A stretch of DNA of 64,000 nucleotides from Paraglaciecola arctica. Lineage in GTDB: Bacteria > Pseudomonadota > Gammaproteobacteria > Enterobacterales > Alteromonadaceae. The notes under the pieces were generated by a model. The model saw nothing but the letters and a program-made list of their open reading frames with translations. It did no database searches and was not told where the DNA came from. Location: positions 48,401-112,400 of the forward strand of contig NZ_JAHKQO010000019.1 of NCBI RefSeq assembly GCF_018861065.1, given 5' to 3'. Every line of letters starts with the position of its first letter. Position 1 is the stretch's first letter. This document shows positions 54,564 through 63,734 of the stretch, one piece after another. A program made the translations under genes and the position numbers.

Positions 54564-55343
54564 GTGGTAGTTTGGACCGTAGCTAATCATAAAGGCGGAG
54601 TAGGTAAAACTACCACAACAGTTACTCTTGGTGGCCTATTGGCTCAAAGTGGGAAACGAGTGATTTTGATAGATACGGATCCTCAGGCGTCACTGAGTTA
54701 TTATTTTGGTGTTGATTCAGAAGAGTTGTCAGCTAGCCTATTTAACGTATTTATGGCTGGGAAGTCTGTAACAAAAGAAAATGTCTTAGATTGTTTGAGC
54801 CCCACAAAGTTAGACTCTTTGTTTATTCTGCCAGCGACCATGGCTCTTGCTACTCTTGATAGAAAGTTAGGCACACAAAGTGGGATGGGTCTAATACTCA
54901 GGCAGGCGCTAGACTTAATACGTGATGAGTTCGATTACGCTCTTATCGATTGTCCACCGGTTTTAGGCGTGTTAATGATTAACGCGCTTGCAGCATGCGA
55001 TAGGGTGGTGATACCTGTGCAGACTGAATTTTTAGCGTTAAAGGGTTTGGATAGAATGATACATTCTATGGAAATTATGCAAAAATCTTTAGCAAAAACG
55101 TTTGCCTACACTATAGTGCCGACTATGTACGACAAACGTGTTAACGCTGCTACTGAAGCATATAGTACATTAACTCGCACTTATAAAGAGAGCGTATGGG
55201 TTGGATTAATTCCAGTTGATACACGTTTCAGAGATGCCAGTCAGGCACAAAGTCCCCCATCAGTTTATTGCCCTAAATCCCGAGGGGTGTTTGCCTATGC
55301 GAAGTTACTTAGCTTCCTTCAAAAATTGGAATCGCAAAAATGA
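54564..55343 (+). CDS. parC: ParC, ParA-like ATPase positioning chemotaxis arrays
   Basis: MinD/ParA-type ATPase that localises chemosensory arrays to the pole in Vibrio. It is distinct from the topoisomerase subunit of the same name. Reading from GTG 54564 gives 259 residues (MVVWTVANHKGGVGKT). The deviant Walker A is KGGVGKTT. DTDPQASLSYYFG and DCPPVLGVLMINAL follow. Earlier in-frame TTG (54546) and GTG (54552) are possible starts. No Shine-Dalgarno decides. It overlaps parP by 4 bp, in the same order as in Vibrio. Confidence 0.9.
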   Translation: MVVWTVANHKGGVGKTTTTVTLGGLLAQSGKRVILIDTDPQASLSYYFGVDSEELSASLFNVFMAGKSVTKENVLDCLSPTKLDSLFILPATMALATLDRKLGTQSGMGLILRQALDLIRDEFDYALIDCPPVLGVLMINALAACDRVVIPVQTEFLALKGLDRMIHSMEIMQKSLAKTFAYTIVPTMYDKRVNAATEAYSTLTRTYKESVWVGLIPVDTRFRDASQAQSPPSVYCPKSRGVFAYAKLLSFLQKLESQK

Positions 55344-56053
55344 GTGGTAATTCGTTCGCTAACGAAGATGTGATGGACGATTATATGTCAGCATTGTTGA
55401 GTGACGATGCTGTACTTGAAGATGTTCAACGTCAATCTGTTGAACAGCTTTTAAAAACCGCTCCTGCTCCAAGAACTGAACCTTTTATTGAGCCTGAAGT
55501 AGAAACTGTAGAAACGGTGCCTGCTATTGCTAAAGTTCTAGAGCCTAAGGTCGAAAAAAAGTTAGCGACCATTAAAACACCTTCAAAAGTTATTGTACCT
55601 GTTATTCCTAAGGGCGAATTCCAAGTGCTATTGTTCGAGGTTGCAGGTATGACCTTGGCTGTTCCATTGACAGAGTTAGGTGGAATACATCAAATAGAGA
55701 GTATTAACCCTCTTTTTGGGAAGCCTGCATGGTTTAAAGGTGTTTTGCTGCATCGAGAAGAAAAGTTTAATGTAGTTGATACAGCAAAGTGGGTAATGCC
55801 AGAAAAATCTGCTGAAAAGCTGGCAGAATCCACAAAATATCAATATCTTATAGTATTAGGTGAAAGTGGTTGGGGGTTGAGCTGTGAAAGTTTGGTTGCC
55901 ACCGAAACATTGTTACCAGATGACGTGAAGTGGCGAAATGTAGAAGGTAGTCGACCATGGTTATCTGGAATGGTTAAAAAGAAAATGTGTGCCTTGATGA
56001 ATGTACAACAACTGATCAATATGTTGAATCAAGGTTTAAGCAGCAACGATTAG
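55340..56053 (+). CDS. parP: ParP, CheW-domain partner of ParC and CheA
   Basis: Links ParC to CheA arrays and prevents array dissociation in Vibrio. The 237-residue protein has an acidic N-terminus with MDDYMSALLSDDAVLEDV (residues 13-30). A Pro/Glu/Lys-rich linker follows (about 45-90), then a CheW-like domain (about 93-232, starting FQVLLFEVAGMTLAVPLTEL). Identity comes from the CheW domain, acidic N-terminus and the parC-parP-cheW order. Confidence 0.88.
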   Translation: MSGNSFANEDVMDDYMSALLSDDAVLEDVQRQSVEQLLKTAPAPRTEPFIEPEVETVETVPAIAKVLEPKVEKKLATIKTPSKVIVPVIPKGEFQVLLFEVAGMTLAVPLTELGGIHQIESINPLFGKPAWFKGVLLHREEKFNVVDTAKWVMPEKSAEKLAESTKYQYLIVLGESGWGLSCESLVATETLLPDDVKWRNVEGSRPWLSGMVKKKMCALMNVQQLINMLNQGLSSND

Positions 56054-56078
56054 CCTATTTTGGGCCGGAGCAATGGGA

Positions 56079-56573
56079 ATGAATGACGACAGAAATTCAA
56101 GTAATACAGTAGCCGCAAATGGTGATGAAGTGCTGCAGTGGGTTACCTACAAACTAGGAGAAGAAACCTACGGCATAAATGTTATGCAGGTTCAAGAGGT
56201 GTTGCGTCACACTGAAATCGCCCCAGTTCCTGGCGCACCCGATTATGTGTTAGGTATCATTAATTTGAGAGGGAACGTCGTTACTGTTATCGATACTCGT
56301 TCACGCTTTGGATTGCCTTCGTCTGAAATTTCAGACAACACCCGTATAGTGATTATCGAATCTGATGATCAAGTAGTAGGCATACTTGTAGACAGTGTGG
56401 CTGAAGTGGTCTACCTACGTTCGTCTGAAATAGACAGCGCACCCAATGTTGGAACTGAGGAAAGTGCCAAGTTTATACAGGGAGTAAGCAACCGAGATGG
56501 TCAGTTGCTGATCCTAGTTGATCTAAATAAATTGCTCAGCGATGAAGAGTGGACCGAAATTACCAACATATAA
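56079..56573 (+). CDS. cheW: CheW, chemotaxis coupling protein
   Basis: Couples receptors to CheA. 164 residues from ATG 56079, since GGAG (56067-56070) is 8 nt upstream. ATG 56073 would be only 2 nt from it. The core aligns closely with Vibrio CheW: EETYGINVMQVQEVLRHTEI, APVPGAPDYVLGIINLRGNV and SVAEVVYLRSSEI. A long hairpin follows before fipA. Confidence 0.95.
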   Translation: MNDDRNSSNTVAANGDEVLQWVTYKLGEETYGINVMQVQEVLRHTEIAPVPGAPDYVLGIINLRGNVVTVIDTRSRFGLPSSEISDNTRIVIIESDDQVVGILVDSVAEVVYLRSSEIDSAPNVGTEESAKFIQGVSNRDGQLLILVDLNKLLSDEEWTEITNI

Positions 56574-56594
56574 GTCCAGAACCTACGACCCTCG

Positions 56595-56633
56595 TTCGCT
56601 AAAACATAGGACGCCTGTTTATGTTTTAGCGAA
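56595..56633 (+). terminator. Long hairpin between cheW and fipA
   Basis: A perfect 14-bp inverted repeat (56595-56608 with 56620-56633, 11-nt loop) is followed, after 7 nt, by TTTTT at 56641-56645. It may be a weak terminator or attenuator, or an RNA stability element. It is 22 bp past the cheW stop. Confidence 0.5.
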
Positions 56634-56663
56634 ACGTGTATTTTTACCCTTTTAGAGATAACT

Positions 56664-57086
56664 ATGAGTTTCCCATTATTATTAAGCTTAATTGCATTGT
56701 TTGTCTCTATCATTTGTTTAACCTTGTGTGCCCTCCTATTTAAACGTATTAAGACTCATCAAGAGACAGTCATTTCACAAGGGCATCTTCAATCTGAACT
56801 TAGCAGAAATATAAATGACCTCAAGGAAGAATTACATGAAATCCGAAGTGGCAACTACGGCGTCATTAATCGTGTCAAAGAGTTAGTACAACAAGTGGAT
56901 AATTTGCAAACCGCACAACAAGATTTAGCTGCCAATCTTGTTGAGCAAGATCCCCAAAGCCGTTTTTATAGCAAAGGCGCAAAGCTTATTAGCCAAGGGG
57001 CTAGCCTCGAAGATGTAATGCGCGAATGTGATATGCCTGCGGCTGAGGCTGAGCTATTATTTAATCTCCATAATAAACAACGCTAA
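56664..57086 (+). CDS. fipA: FipA, DUF2802 protein recruiting FlhF to the pole
   Basis: A 140-residue membrane protein with one N-terminal membrane segment (about residues 4-27), then a coiled coil (about 30-90) and a C-terminal DUF2802 region (ISQGASLEDVMRECDMPAAE, residues about 109-128). Proteins of this family, called FipA, bring FlhF to the pole in Vibrio and Pseudomonas, so it completes the placement machinery. It sits downstream of cheW as in Vibrio. Confidence 0.88.
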   Translation: MSFPLLLSLIALFVSIICLTLCALLFKRIKTHQETVISQGHLQSELSRNINDLKEELHEIRSGNYGVINRVKELVQQVDNLQTAQQDLAANLVEQDPQSRFYSKGAKLISQGASLEDVMRECDMPAAEAELLFNLHNKQR

Positions 57087-57171
57087 CCCCGCAAATGCTT
57101 CACTTTCTATTTAACACAGAGTTGACTTTGTTATTCTTAGATCGATTTTTTATATTCTGAAAATTTCATTT

Positions 57172-57187
57172 AGACGTCTAGACGTAA
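57172..57187 (+). promoter_or_regulatory. Tandem MetJ boxes (methionine operator) upstream of metA
   Basis: AGACGTCT directly followed by AGACGTAA: two adjacent 8-bp met boxes, the first a perfect consensus and the second 6 of 8. MetJ binds tandem boxes cooperatively when S-adenosylmethionine is high. They lie 67 bp before metA. A TTGACT (57193-57198) just beyond could be a -35, but its -10 (CAAATT) is poor. Confidence 0.85.
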
Positions 57188-57253
57188 AGAAGTTGACTTT
57201 TTTAGTGTATTAAGCCAAATTTGTTCACATCGTTTTCTGCCTAAGATCCTTGT

Positions 57254-58174
57254 ATGCCAATTAGAATCCCAAGTAATTTACCTGCACAAAATGTCTTAAA
57301 TAAAGAAAATATCTTTGTGATGGATACACAACGAGCTGCGACTCAAGATATCCGGCCTATGGAAGTAGGTATCCTAAATTTGATGCCTAATAAAATGGAA
57401 ACTGAGGAGCAATTTTTGCGTTTACTGTCGAATACTCCATTACAGGTTAACATCGACCTTATTCGAATCGATAATCAGGCGCCTAAGAATACTCCTGCAG
57501 CCCATATGGATAATTTCTACGTTGAGTTTGATGATGTGGCAAATAAAAAATATGATGGGCTCATTGTGACTGGAGCGCCATTAGCGCATCTCGCCTATCA
57601 GGATGTGAAGTATTGGGAAAAAATGACGGTAATTATGGATTGGGCCCGTCGCCATGTGCAGTCTACTCTGTTTTCTTGCTGGGCTGCTCATGCAGCAATT
57701 TATCACTTTTTTGGAAAAAACAGAAAGTTAAGAGACCAAAAACTGAGTGGGGTTTACCAGCATTTTGTCCAGAATGAACACGACGAATTATTACGAGGTT
57801 TTGATCCCGCTTTTTACGCGCCACAATCACGTTATGGCGAAATAAGTTTGGCAGATTATGACTCCATACCTGGTTTGAATGTGTTAGCTAAGTCGCAAGA
57901 AGGTGGTGCTTACATAGTAGCGTCGGAAGATAAACGCTTGGTATTTGTAACTGGACATCCTGAATACGATCCTGAAAGTTTAAAACAAGAATACCAAAGA
58001 GATTTATCGACTAATGGTCAGCCGCAAATCCCAGTAAACTACTTTAAAGATAACGATCCTAACAAAGAGCCAATAGTGAATTGGCGAGCGCATGGCAGTT
58101 TATTGTTTACTAACTGGTTAAATTATTACGTTTACCAAAATACCCCTTACGATTTAACTCAGCTTTCTGAGTAG
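57254..58174 (+). CDS. metA: MetA, homoserine O-acyltransferase
   Basis: First committed step of methionine synthesis. It transfers an acyl group (succinyl or acetyl) from CoA to homoserine. The 306-residue protein has catalytic Cys142 (LFSCWAAHAA) and the catalytic histidine in GHPEYD. The residue matching the acyl-donor selector (position 111) is Ala, in GAPLAHLAY. Gly there marks succinyl-CoA enzymes and Glu acetyl-CoA enzymes. The donor is therefore uncertain. It follows the MetJ boxes and precedes metH by 44 bp. Confidence 0.95.
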   Translation: MPIRIPSNLPAQNVLNKENIFVMDTQRAATQDIRPMEVGILNLMPNKMETEEQFLRLLSNTPLQVNIDLIRIDNQAPKNTPAAHMDNFYVEFDDVANKKYDGLIVTGAPLAHLAYQDVKYWEKMTVIMDWARRHVQSTLFSCWAAHAAIYHFFGKNRKLRDQKLSGVYQHFVQNEHDELLRGFDPAFYAPQSRYGEISLADYDSIPGLNVLAKSQEGGAYIVASEDKRLVFVTGHPEYDPESLKQEYQRDLSTNGQPQIPVNYFKDNDPNKEPIVNWRAHGSLLFTNWLNYYVYQNTPYDLTQLSE

Positions 58175-58218
58175 AACCTAAATTTTGTGGCTAAGAGCCA
58201 AGAATAAAGAGAATAACA

Positions 58219-59277
58219 TTGAGTCAAAGAATTACTGAAAGCAAACTCATTGAAGCGGCAAATAATAGAATATTGTTGCTGGATGGGGCTATGGGCACCA
58301 TGATCCAAGAACATAAATTAGAAGAAGCGGATTATCGCGGGGAACGTTTTGCTGATTGGCATTCTGATGTGAAAGGCAATAATGATTTATTAGTATTGAG
58401 TCAACCGAAAATTATTTATGACATTCATTGTGCTTATCTAGCTGCGGGCGCGGATATCATTGAGACCAATACCTTCAATGCCACCACTATCTCTATGGCC
58501 GATTATAATATGCAAGAATTGGCGAAAGAAATAAACATTGAAGCAACGAAATTAGCTAGGCAAGCGGCAGATAAGTTTACCGCGCAAACACCCGATAAAC
58601 CTAGGTTTGTAGCAGGGGTGTTAGGACCAACTAGTCGCACCGCTTCGATTTCTCCCGATGTAAATGATCCTGCTAAACGTAACGTTACATTTGATGAATT
58701 AGTTGAAGCTTACGTAGAAGCCACCCATGGGTTGATTGAGGGTGGGGCAGATTTAATTATGGTTGAAACCATTTTTGATACTCTAAATGCTAAAGCGGCG
58801 GTGTTTGCTGTGCAGAGTGTGTTTGAAGAGCTTAATGTTGATTTGCCGGTGATGATTTCTGGCACTATTACCGATGCCTCAGGTCGTACTTTGTCTGGTC
58901 AAACGGCAGAGGCTTTTTACTATTCGATGAACCATGTTGAGCCATTCTCATTTGGTTTAAATTGTGCTCTAGGTCCCGATTTATTGCGTCAATATGTTGA
59001 GGAAATTTCCCAAGTATCAGAATGTTTTGTGTCTGCGCATCCTAATGCAGGTCTACCTAATGAATTTGGTGAATATGATATGGAAAGTGATGAGATGGCT
59101 TCACACATTAAAGAGTGGGCTGCGTCAGGATTATTAAATATAGTCGGCGGATGTTGTGGCAGTACTCCAAAACACATAGAGGCAATCGCGGATGCGGTAA
59201 AAGATTACCCACCTCGAAAAATTGTCAAACGAAAGGTAAAAATGCGCCTATCTGGTTTAGAAGCTTTTGTCCATTAG
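58219..59277 (+). CDS. metH: Methionine synthase MetH, N-terminal part (homocysteine-binding module)
   Basis: A 352-residue TIM barrel equal to the first module of cobalamin-dependent methionine synthase. The zinc ligands are Cys249, Cys312 and Cys313 ([16 protein letters not shown]), and [11 protein letters not shown] is near the start. It aligns with E. coli MetH up to MRLSGLEAF, then ends in VH and TAG. The rest of MetH follows in the same frame as a separate ORF. It begins at TTG 58219. It should bind and activate homocysteine but cannot make methionine alone. Confidence 0.93.
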   Translation: MSQRITESKLIEAANNRILLLDGAMGTMIQEHKLEEADYRGERFADWHSDVKGNNDLLVLSQPKIIYDIHCAYLAAGADIIETNTFNATTISMADYNMQELAKEINIEATKLARQAADKFTAQTPDKPRFVAGVLGPTSRTASISPDVNDPAKRNVTFDELVEAYVEATHGLIEGGADLIMVETIFDTLNAKAAVFAVQSVFEELNVDLPVMISGTITDASGRTLSGQTAEAFYYSMNHVEPFSFGLNCALGPDLLRQYVEEISQVSECFVSAHPNAGLPNEFGEYDMESDEMASHIKEWAASGLLNIVGGCCGSTPKHIEAIADAVKDYPPRKIVKRKVKMRLSGLEAFVH

Positions 59278-59281
59278 GCGG
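59276..59281 (+). promoter_or_regulatory. Ribosome binding site overlapping the stop of the first metH part
   Basis: AGGCGG (5 of 6 matches to AGGAGG) overlaps the TAG and lies 5 nt before ATG 59287. This argues for separate, coupled initiation of the second MetH half rather than a random nonsense mutation. Confidence 0.65.
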
Positions 59282-59286
59282 TTATT

Positions 59287-61950
59287 ATGAGTATAAATGA
59301 AATAGATAAAAATCTGCCCATTGATACAGTGGCAAAATCCTCAGCAAACTTTATTAATGTAGGTGAACGTACCAACGTGACGGGTTCAGCGATGTTTAAG
59401 CGCTTAATCCTTAATGATGAGTATGAAAAAGCCTTAGATGTAGCTCGGCAACAAGTCGAAAATGGCGCGCAGATTATAGATGTCAATATGGATGAAGCCA
59501 TGTTGGACTCAGAAGCCGCCATGACGCGCTTTTTAAATTTGATTGCGTCTGAACCTGATATTTCTCGGGTTCCAATCATGATTGACTCTTCTAAATGGTC
59601 AGTGATTGAGGCTGGTTTAAAGTGTGTGCAAGGCAAGGCCGTGGTTAACTCCATTAGTTTGAAGGAAGGTGAAGAGAACTTTCTGCATCAAGCCAAGCTT
59701 TTAAAACGTTATGGTGCCGCTACGGTTGTCATGGCATTTGACGAACAAGGTCAAGCAGATACTGAAGAAAGAAAATTTGAGATTTGTGAACGTAGTTATA
59801 AATTGCTCACCGAAAAAATTGGATTTCCTCCTCAGGATATTATTTTCGACCCTAATATCTTCGCGGTAGCAACGGGCATTGAAGAACATAATAATTATGC
59901 AGTAGATTTTATTAATGCTACTCGAAGAATCCGCCAATCTCTTCCACATGCTCATGTCTCGGGTGGGTTATCAAACGTTTCTTTTTCATTTAGAGGTAAC
60001 AACCCAGTACGCGAAGCTATGCATTCGGTGTTTTTGTTTCACGCTATTAAAGCCGGAATGGATATGGGGATTGTTAATGCAGGGCAACTAGAAGTATACG
60101 ACCAAATTCCAGAAGAGCTCAAAAAAGCGGTAGAAGATGTGATCTTAAATCGTCATGAGCACGCAACGGATGTGCTGCTAGAATTAGCACCCAAATATCA
60201 AGGTGATGGCAAAGCTGTTGTCAAAGACAACCTAGAATGGCGCAAATTACCGGTCAATAAACGTTTGGAGCATGCCTTGGTGCGCGGCATCATGGACTTT
60301 ATTGAAGAAGATACAGAAGCGGCTCGCCTTGATGCCGATAGACCACTACACGTAATTGAAGGGCCTTTAATGGACGGTATGAATGTAGTGGGGGATTTAT
60401 TCGGTGAGGGTAAAATGTTCCTCCCTCAGGTTGTTAAATCTGCACGAGTGATGAAAAAGGCGGTGTCATATCTCAATCCGTATATTGAATTAGAGAAAGA
60501 CCAAGGCAGTAGTAACGGTAAAATTTTGTTAGCTACGGTAAAAGGGGATGTTCATGATATTGGGAAAAACATTGTTGGCGTAGTGCTGCAATGTAACAAC
60601 TTTGAAATCATCGATCTTGGTGTAATGGTGCCTTGTGCAAAATTATTGCAAGTGGCAAGAGACGAAAATGTCGACATGATAGGCCTTTCAGGATTGATTA
60701 CCCCTTCACTTGATGAAATGGTACACGTAGCAAAAGAAATGCAACGTTTAGACTTTGACTTACCACTGTTAATTGGTGGCGCAACCACTTCAAAAGCTCA
60801 TACAGCTGTAAAAATTGAACACAACTATCAACATCCAGTGGTGTATGTGCCAAATGCCAGTCGAGCTGTAGGTGTTTGTCAAAAATTAATTACTACTGAA
60901 AATCGCGCATTATACGCAGAAGAATTAGCGCTCGATTATGAAAAAGTGCGTGTCCAACATGCCAAGAAAAAGCCTCGTACTCGACCGGTAACCTTAGAAC
61001 AAGCGCGAGAAAATGGCTTTAACTATGATTGGGATACCTACCAGCCTCCGATTCCGAATAAGTTGGGTGTAACTAGTTTAAGTGTTGGTTTGGCGGAGTT
61101 AGTCGATTATATAGACTGGACACCATTTTTCTTAACTTGGTCGTTAGCAGGAAAGTACCCGCGTATTTTACAAGACGAGGTAGTGGGTAAAGAAGCCCAA
61201 AATCTATTTGATGATGCTCAAGTGATGCTCAAGAGTTTATGCAATAACCCAGAGCTAATCGCCAGAGGGGTGATGGGCATATTTCCTGCGAATCGAGTGC
61301 AAGATGATATTCAAATCTATGCTGATGAAAGTCGTAATAATGTGACGTTTGTAGCCCACCACCTGCGCCAACAAACCGAAAAACCCAAAGGTGCGAATAA
61401 TTGTCTCAGTGATTTTATTGCGCCTAAGTCTTCAGGGAAAGCCGATTACCTAGGTGCCTTTGCGGTGACTGCAGGTACCTGGGAGGATGCTTTAGCAAAA
61501 GAATACGAAGATGCAGGTGATGATTATAACTCCATTATGATTAAATCTCTTGCCGATAGATTTGCTGAAGCTTTTGCTGAATATTTACATGAAAAAGTAC
61601 GCAAAGAAATTTGGGGTTATGCACCAGATGAGAACTTATCTAACGAAGAGCTAATCCGCGAAAAGTATCAAGGAATAAGACCTGCTCCCGGTTACGCAGC
61701 TTGCCCAGAACATACTGAAAAACAATTGATCTGGGATTTGCTTGAAACAGAGAAAAACACCGGTATGAAACTGACCGAAAGTTACGCTATGTGGCCTGGA
61801 GCTGCGGTATCGGGATTTTATTTCTCGCACCCTGAGTGCAGATATTTTGCAGTAGCTCAAATTCAGGAAGATCAATTGTTAGATTATGCTGCTCGTAAAA
61901 ACTGGAGTCGCTTAGAAGCTGAAAAATGGTTAGGTCCTAACCTCCAATAA
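59287..61950 (+). CDS. metH: Methionine synthase MetH, folate/cobalamin/activation part
   Basis: An 887-residue protein covering the rest of methionine synthase. The methyl-THF-binding pterin domain starts at [11 protein letters not shown] near residue 26. Then come the cap domain and the cobalamin domain, with axial His423 in [10 protein letters not shown]. The C-terminal SAM-dependent reactivation domain includes [15 protein letters not shown]. About 20 residues before the pterin domain ([20 protein letters not shown]) replace the usual linker. The frame is the same as the first part, with one TAG and three codons between them. Confidence 0.94.
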   Translation: MSINEIDKNLPIDTVAKSSANFINVGERTNVTGSAMFKRLILNDEYEKALDVARQQVENGAQIIDVNMDEAMLDSEAAMTRFLNLIASEPDISRVPIMIDSSKWSVIEAGLKCVQGKAVVNSISLKEGEENFLHQAKLLKRYGAATVVMAFDEQGQADTEERKFEICERSYKLLTEKIGFPPQDIIFDPNIFAVATGIEEHNNYAVDFINATRRIRQSLPHAHVSGGLSNVSFSFRGNNPVREAMHSVFLFHAIKAGMDMGIVNAGQLEVYDQIPEELKKAVEDVILNRHEHATDVLLELAPKYQGDGKAVVKDNLEWRKLPVNKRLEHALVRGIMDFIEEDTEAARLDADRPLHVIEGPLMDGMNVVGDLFGEGKMFLPQVVKSARVMKKAVSYLNPYIELEKDQGSSNGKILLATVKGDVHDIGKNIVGVVLQCNNFEIIDLGVMVPCAKLLQVARDENVDMIGLSGLITPSLDEMVHVAKEMQRLDFDLPLLIGGATTSKAHTAVKIEHNYQHPVVYVPNASRAVGVCQKLITTENRALYAEELALDYEKVRVQHAKKKPRTRPVTLEQARENGFNYDWDTYQPPIPNKLGVTSLSVGLAELVDYIDWTPFFLTWSLAGKYPRILQDEVVGKEAQNLFDDAQVMLKSLCNNPELIARGVMGIFPANRVQDDIQIYADESRNNVTFVAHHLRQQTEKPKGANNCLSDFIAPKSSGKADYLGAFAVTAGTWEDALAKEYEDAGDDYNSIMIKSLADRFAEAFAEYLHEKVRKEIWGYAPDENLSNEELIREKYQGIRPAPGYAACPEHTEKQLIWDLLETEKNTGMKLTESYAMWPGAAVSGFYFSHPECRYFAVAQIQEDQLLDYAARKNWSRLEAEKWLGPNLQ

Positions 61951-61965
61951 TGAATAAGGATTGAA

Positions 61966-62559
61966 ATGACGGTGGATGAAAAACCCTTTAGCCAAGCCTG
62001 TGAAAACAATAAGCAACCTATCTTTGATGTATTGGGGCGCGTATTAACCAACAGAAAAAAGCTGTTAGAAATTGGTTCTGGTACAGGACAGCACGCAGCT
62101 TATTTTGCTCCTAGGCTCAGTCACTTGATATGGCAAACAAGTGATATGCCTATTAATCATGACGCTATTACGTCTTGGCTGGAAGATGTTCCTGTCAGCA
62201 ACTTGTTACCGCCCATTTCTTTTACTGTGGGTATTAATAATTGGCCGTTAGGGGATTTTGATGCAGTGTATACCGCAAACACTACTCATATAATGCAGCC
62301 ATCAGAATCAAAACTTATGATGCAGTTAGTCGCCGATGGTTTGCCTAAAGGCGGTGTTTTTTGCCAATATGGGCCGTTTAATTTCCAAGGGCGTTACACT
62401 AGTGAGTCTAATGCTGCCTTCGATCAACACCTAAAGGAACAAGGCTGTGGTGGAATTCGAGATGTTGACGAACTGGTGGAGTGGGCTAACTCAATGAATT
62501 TAATAGAAAAAATTTCAATGCCCGCCAATAATTTTATGTTGATTTGGCAAAAGAAATAG
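61966..62559 (+). CDS. DUF938 SAM-dependent methyltransferase-like protein
   Basis: A 197-residue cytosolic protein of the DUF938 family, fold of a class I methyltransferase. The SAM site motif is LLEIGSGTGQHAAYFAP (about residues 23-39). A YTANTTHIM segment lies near the middle. Its function is unknown. It follows metH by 15 bp, so it may be the last gene of the met operon, but no biochemical link is shown. Its end is 11 bp from the convergent acyltransferase gene. Confidence 0.85.
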   Translation: MTVDEKPFSQACENNKQPIFDVLGRVLTNRKKLLEIGSGTGQHAAYFAPRLSHLIWQTSDMPINHDAITSWLEDVPVSNLLPPISFTVGINNWPLGDFDAVYTANTTHIMQPSESKLMMQLVADGLPKGGVFCQYGPFNFQGRYTSESNAAFDQHLKEQGCGGIRDVDELVEWANSMNLIEKISMPANNFMLIWQKK

Positions 62560-62570
62560 TGAAATTAAAT

Positions 62571-63734
62571 TTAGTCTTCTGTTTGTCTAAATGGCAGAAG
62601 TTTTTCGGCTTCATTTCTATATTGTGAAATTTGAATATTTTCTTGTTGAATAAACCGTCCAATGGCATCTTGGAATGCGGGTTCTCTGAGAAAGTGATTG
62701 GAGTAACAGTATATGGGCTCGAATCCTCTCAGAATTTTATGTTCGCCTTGTGTACCAGGGTTAAAATGAGCGATGTCTTGTTCAATACAAAACTCTATAC
62801 CTTGGTAATAGCAACATTCAAAATGTAAATTCTGTATATCTTGCAACGCACCCCAGTAACGTCCACATAGTTGATTTTTATCGTAAAAAAATAATGCACT
62901 TGCGATAGGTTGCTCTTCTTTTAAGGCGATGACTAGCATTAGATTGTTATGTAAGTCTTTAAAAATTTTCTTAAAAAAAGATTCAGTTAAATAGCCGTTA
63001 TGACCACTACGTTTTAAGTAAGTTTGTTGGTAACAATGGTAAAAAAAGTCCATGAGTTCTTCGGTTAGACTTTCACCATGTAGACGTACCACTTTAACGC
63101 CTGAGTTTGCTATTTTTGAACGTTCTTTTTTTACATTTTTTCTTTTGCGGGAATTAAAATAAGTCAAATAATCTTCAAACGATGTGTATTGATTATTAAA
63201 CCACTCAAACTGAATTGACCTACGTTGTAATTGTCCGTGGGGCTGCAATAACTCACTAAAATCTTGTTCAACAAACAACCAGTGCATGGACGACATACCA
63301 TTTATCTCTAGTTGGTAATTGATTTCTTTACATAAAGTAGGCAGCAATTGTGATTTATCTACCTTTGAATCGAGCATTAACCTTGGTCCAGTCACTGGAG
63401 TGAAAGGGATCGCCGCCACCAACTTAGGGTAGTAATTTAATCCGTAGTGTCGATAGGTGTTTGCCCAAGCAAAATCAAACACATATTCACCATAACTATG
63501 AGTCTTTTTGTATAACGGAAGGATGCCTACAGCTAAGGCATTTTGATAAATCACCAAATGAAAAGGTTGCCACCCAGATTTTCCAGCAACCGAACCTGAA
63601 GTTTCCAAGGCATGTAAAAAGGTGTATTGGCAAAAAGGGCCACATTTACTTGCTAATTTATCCCAAACCGTTTGACCAATTTGTTCAACAGAGGTGTTAA
63701 ATTTGAAAGTGTATTTAGAGCTTAAAATTGACAA
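62571..63734 (-). CDS. FemAB-like N-acyltransferase (DUF482/PF04339 family)
   Basis: A 387-residue protein of the GNAT-type FemAB-like family (COG3146). The family is predicted to acylate an amine, perhaps in cell-envelope or peptidoglycan work, but no substrate is proven. Family segments include GPFCQYTFLHALETSGSV at the start, FNSRKRKNVKKER near 200 and AHFNPGTQGEHKILRGFEP near 345. The start is TTG at 63734, with AAGG about 12 nt upstream. No membrane segment is evident. Confidence 0.85.
   Translation of the reverse strand: MSILSSKYTFKFNTSVEQIGQTVWDKLASKCGPFCQYTFLHALETSGSVAGKSGWQPFHLVIYQNALAVGILPLYKKTHSYGEYVFDFAWANTYRHYGLNYYPKLVAAIPFTPVTGPRLMLDSKVDKSQLLPTLCKEINYQLEINGMSSMHWLFVEQDFSELLQPHGQLQRRSIQFEWFNNQYTSFEDYLTYFNSRKRKNVKKERSKIANSGVKVVRLHGESLTEELMDFFYHCYQQTYLKRSGHNGYLTESFFKKIFKDLHNNLMLVIALKEEQPIASALFFYDKNQLCGRYWGALQDIQNLHFECCYYQGIEFCIEQDIAHFNPGTQGEHKILRGFEPIYCYSNHFLREPAFQDAIGRFIQQENIQISQYRNEAEKLLPFRQTED

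Noticed and set aside
59275-59277. TAG as pyrrolysine or another recoded codon in metH
   Set aside because: A good ribosome binding site and ATG follow at once, and no recoding signal is seen. The finding keeps read-through as a minor alternative.
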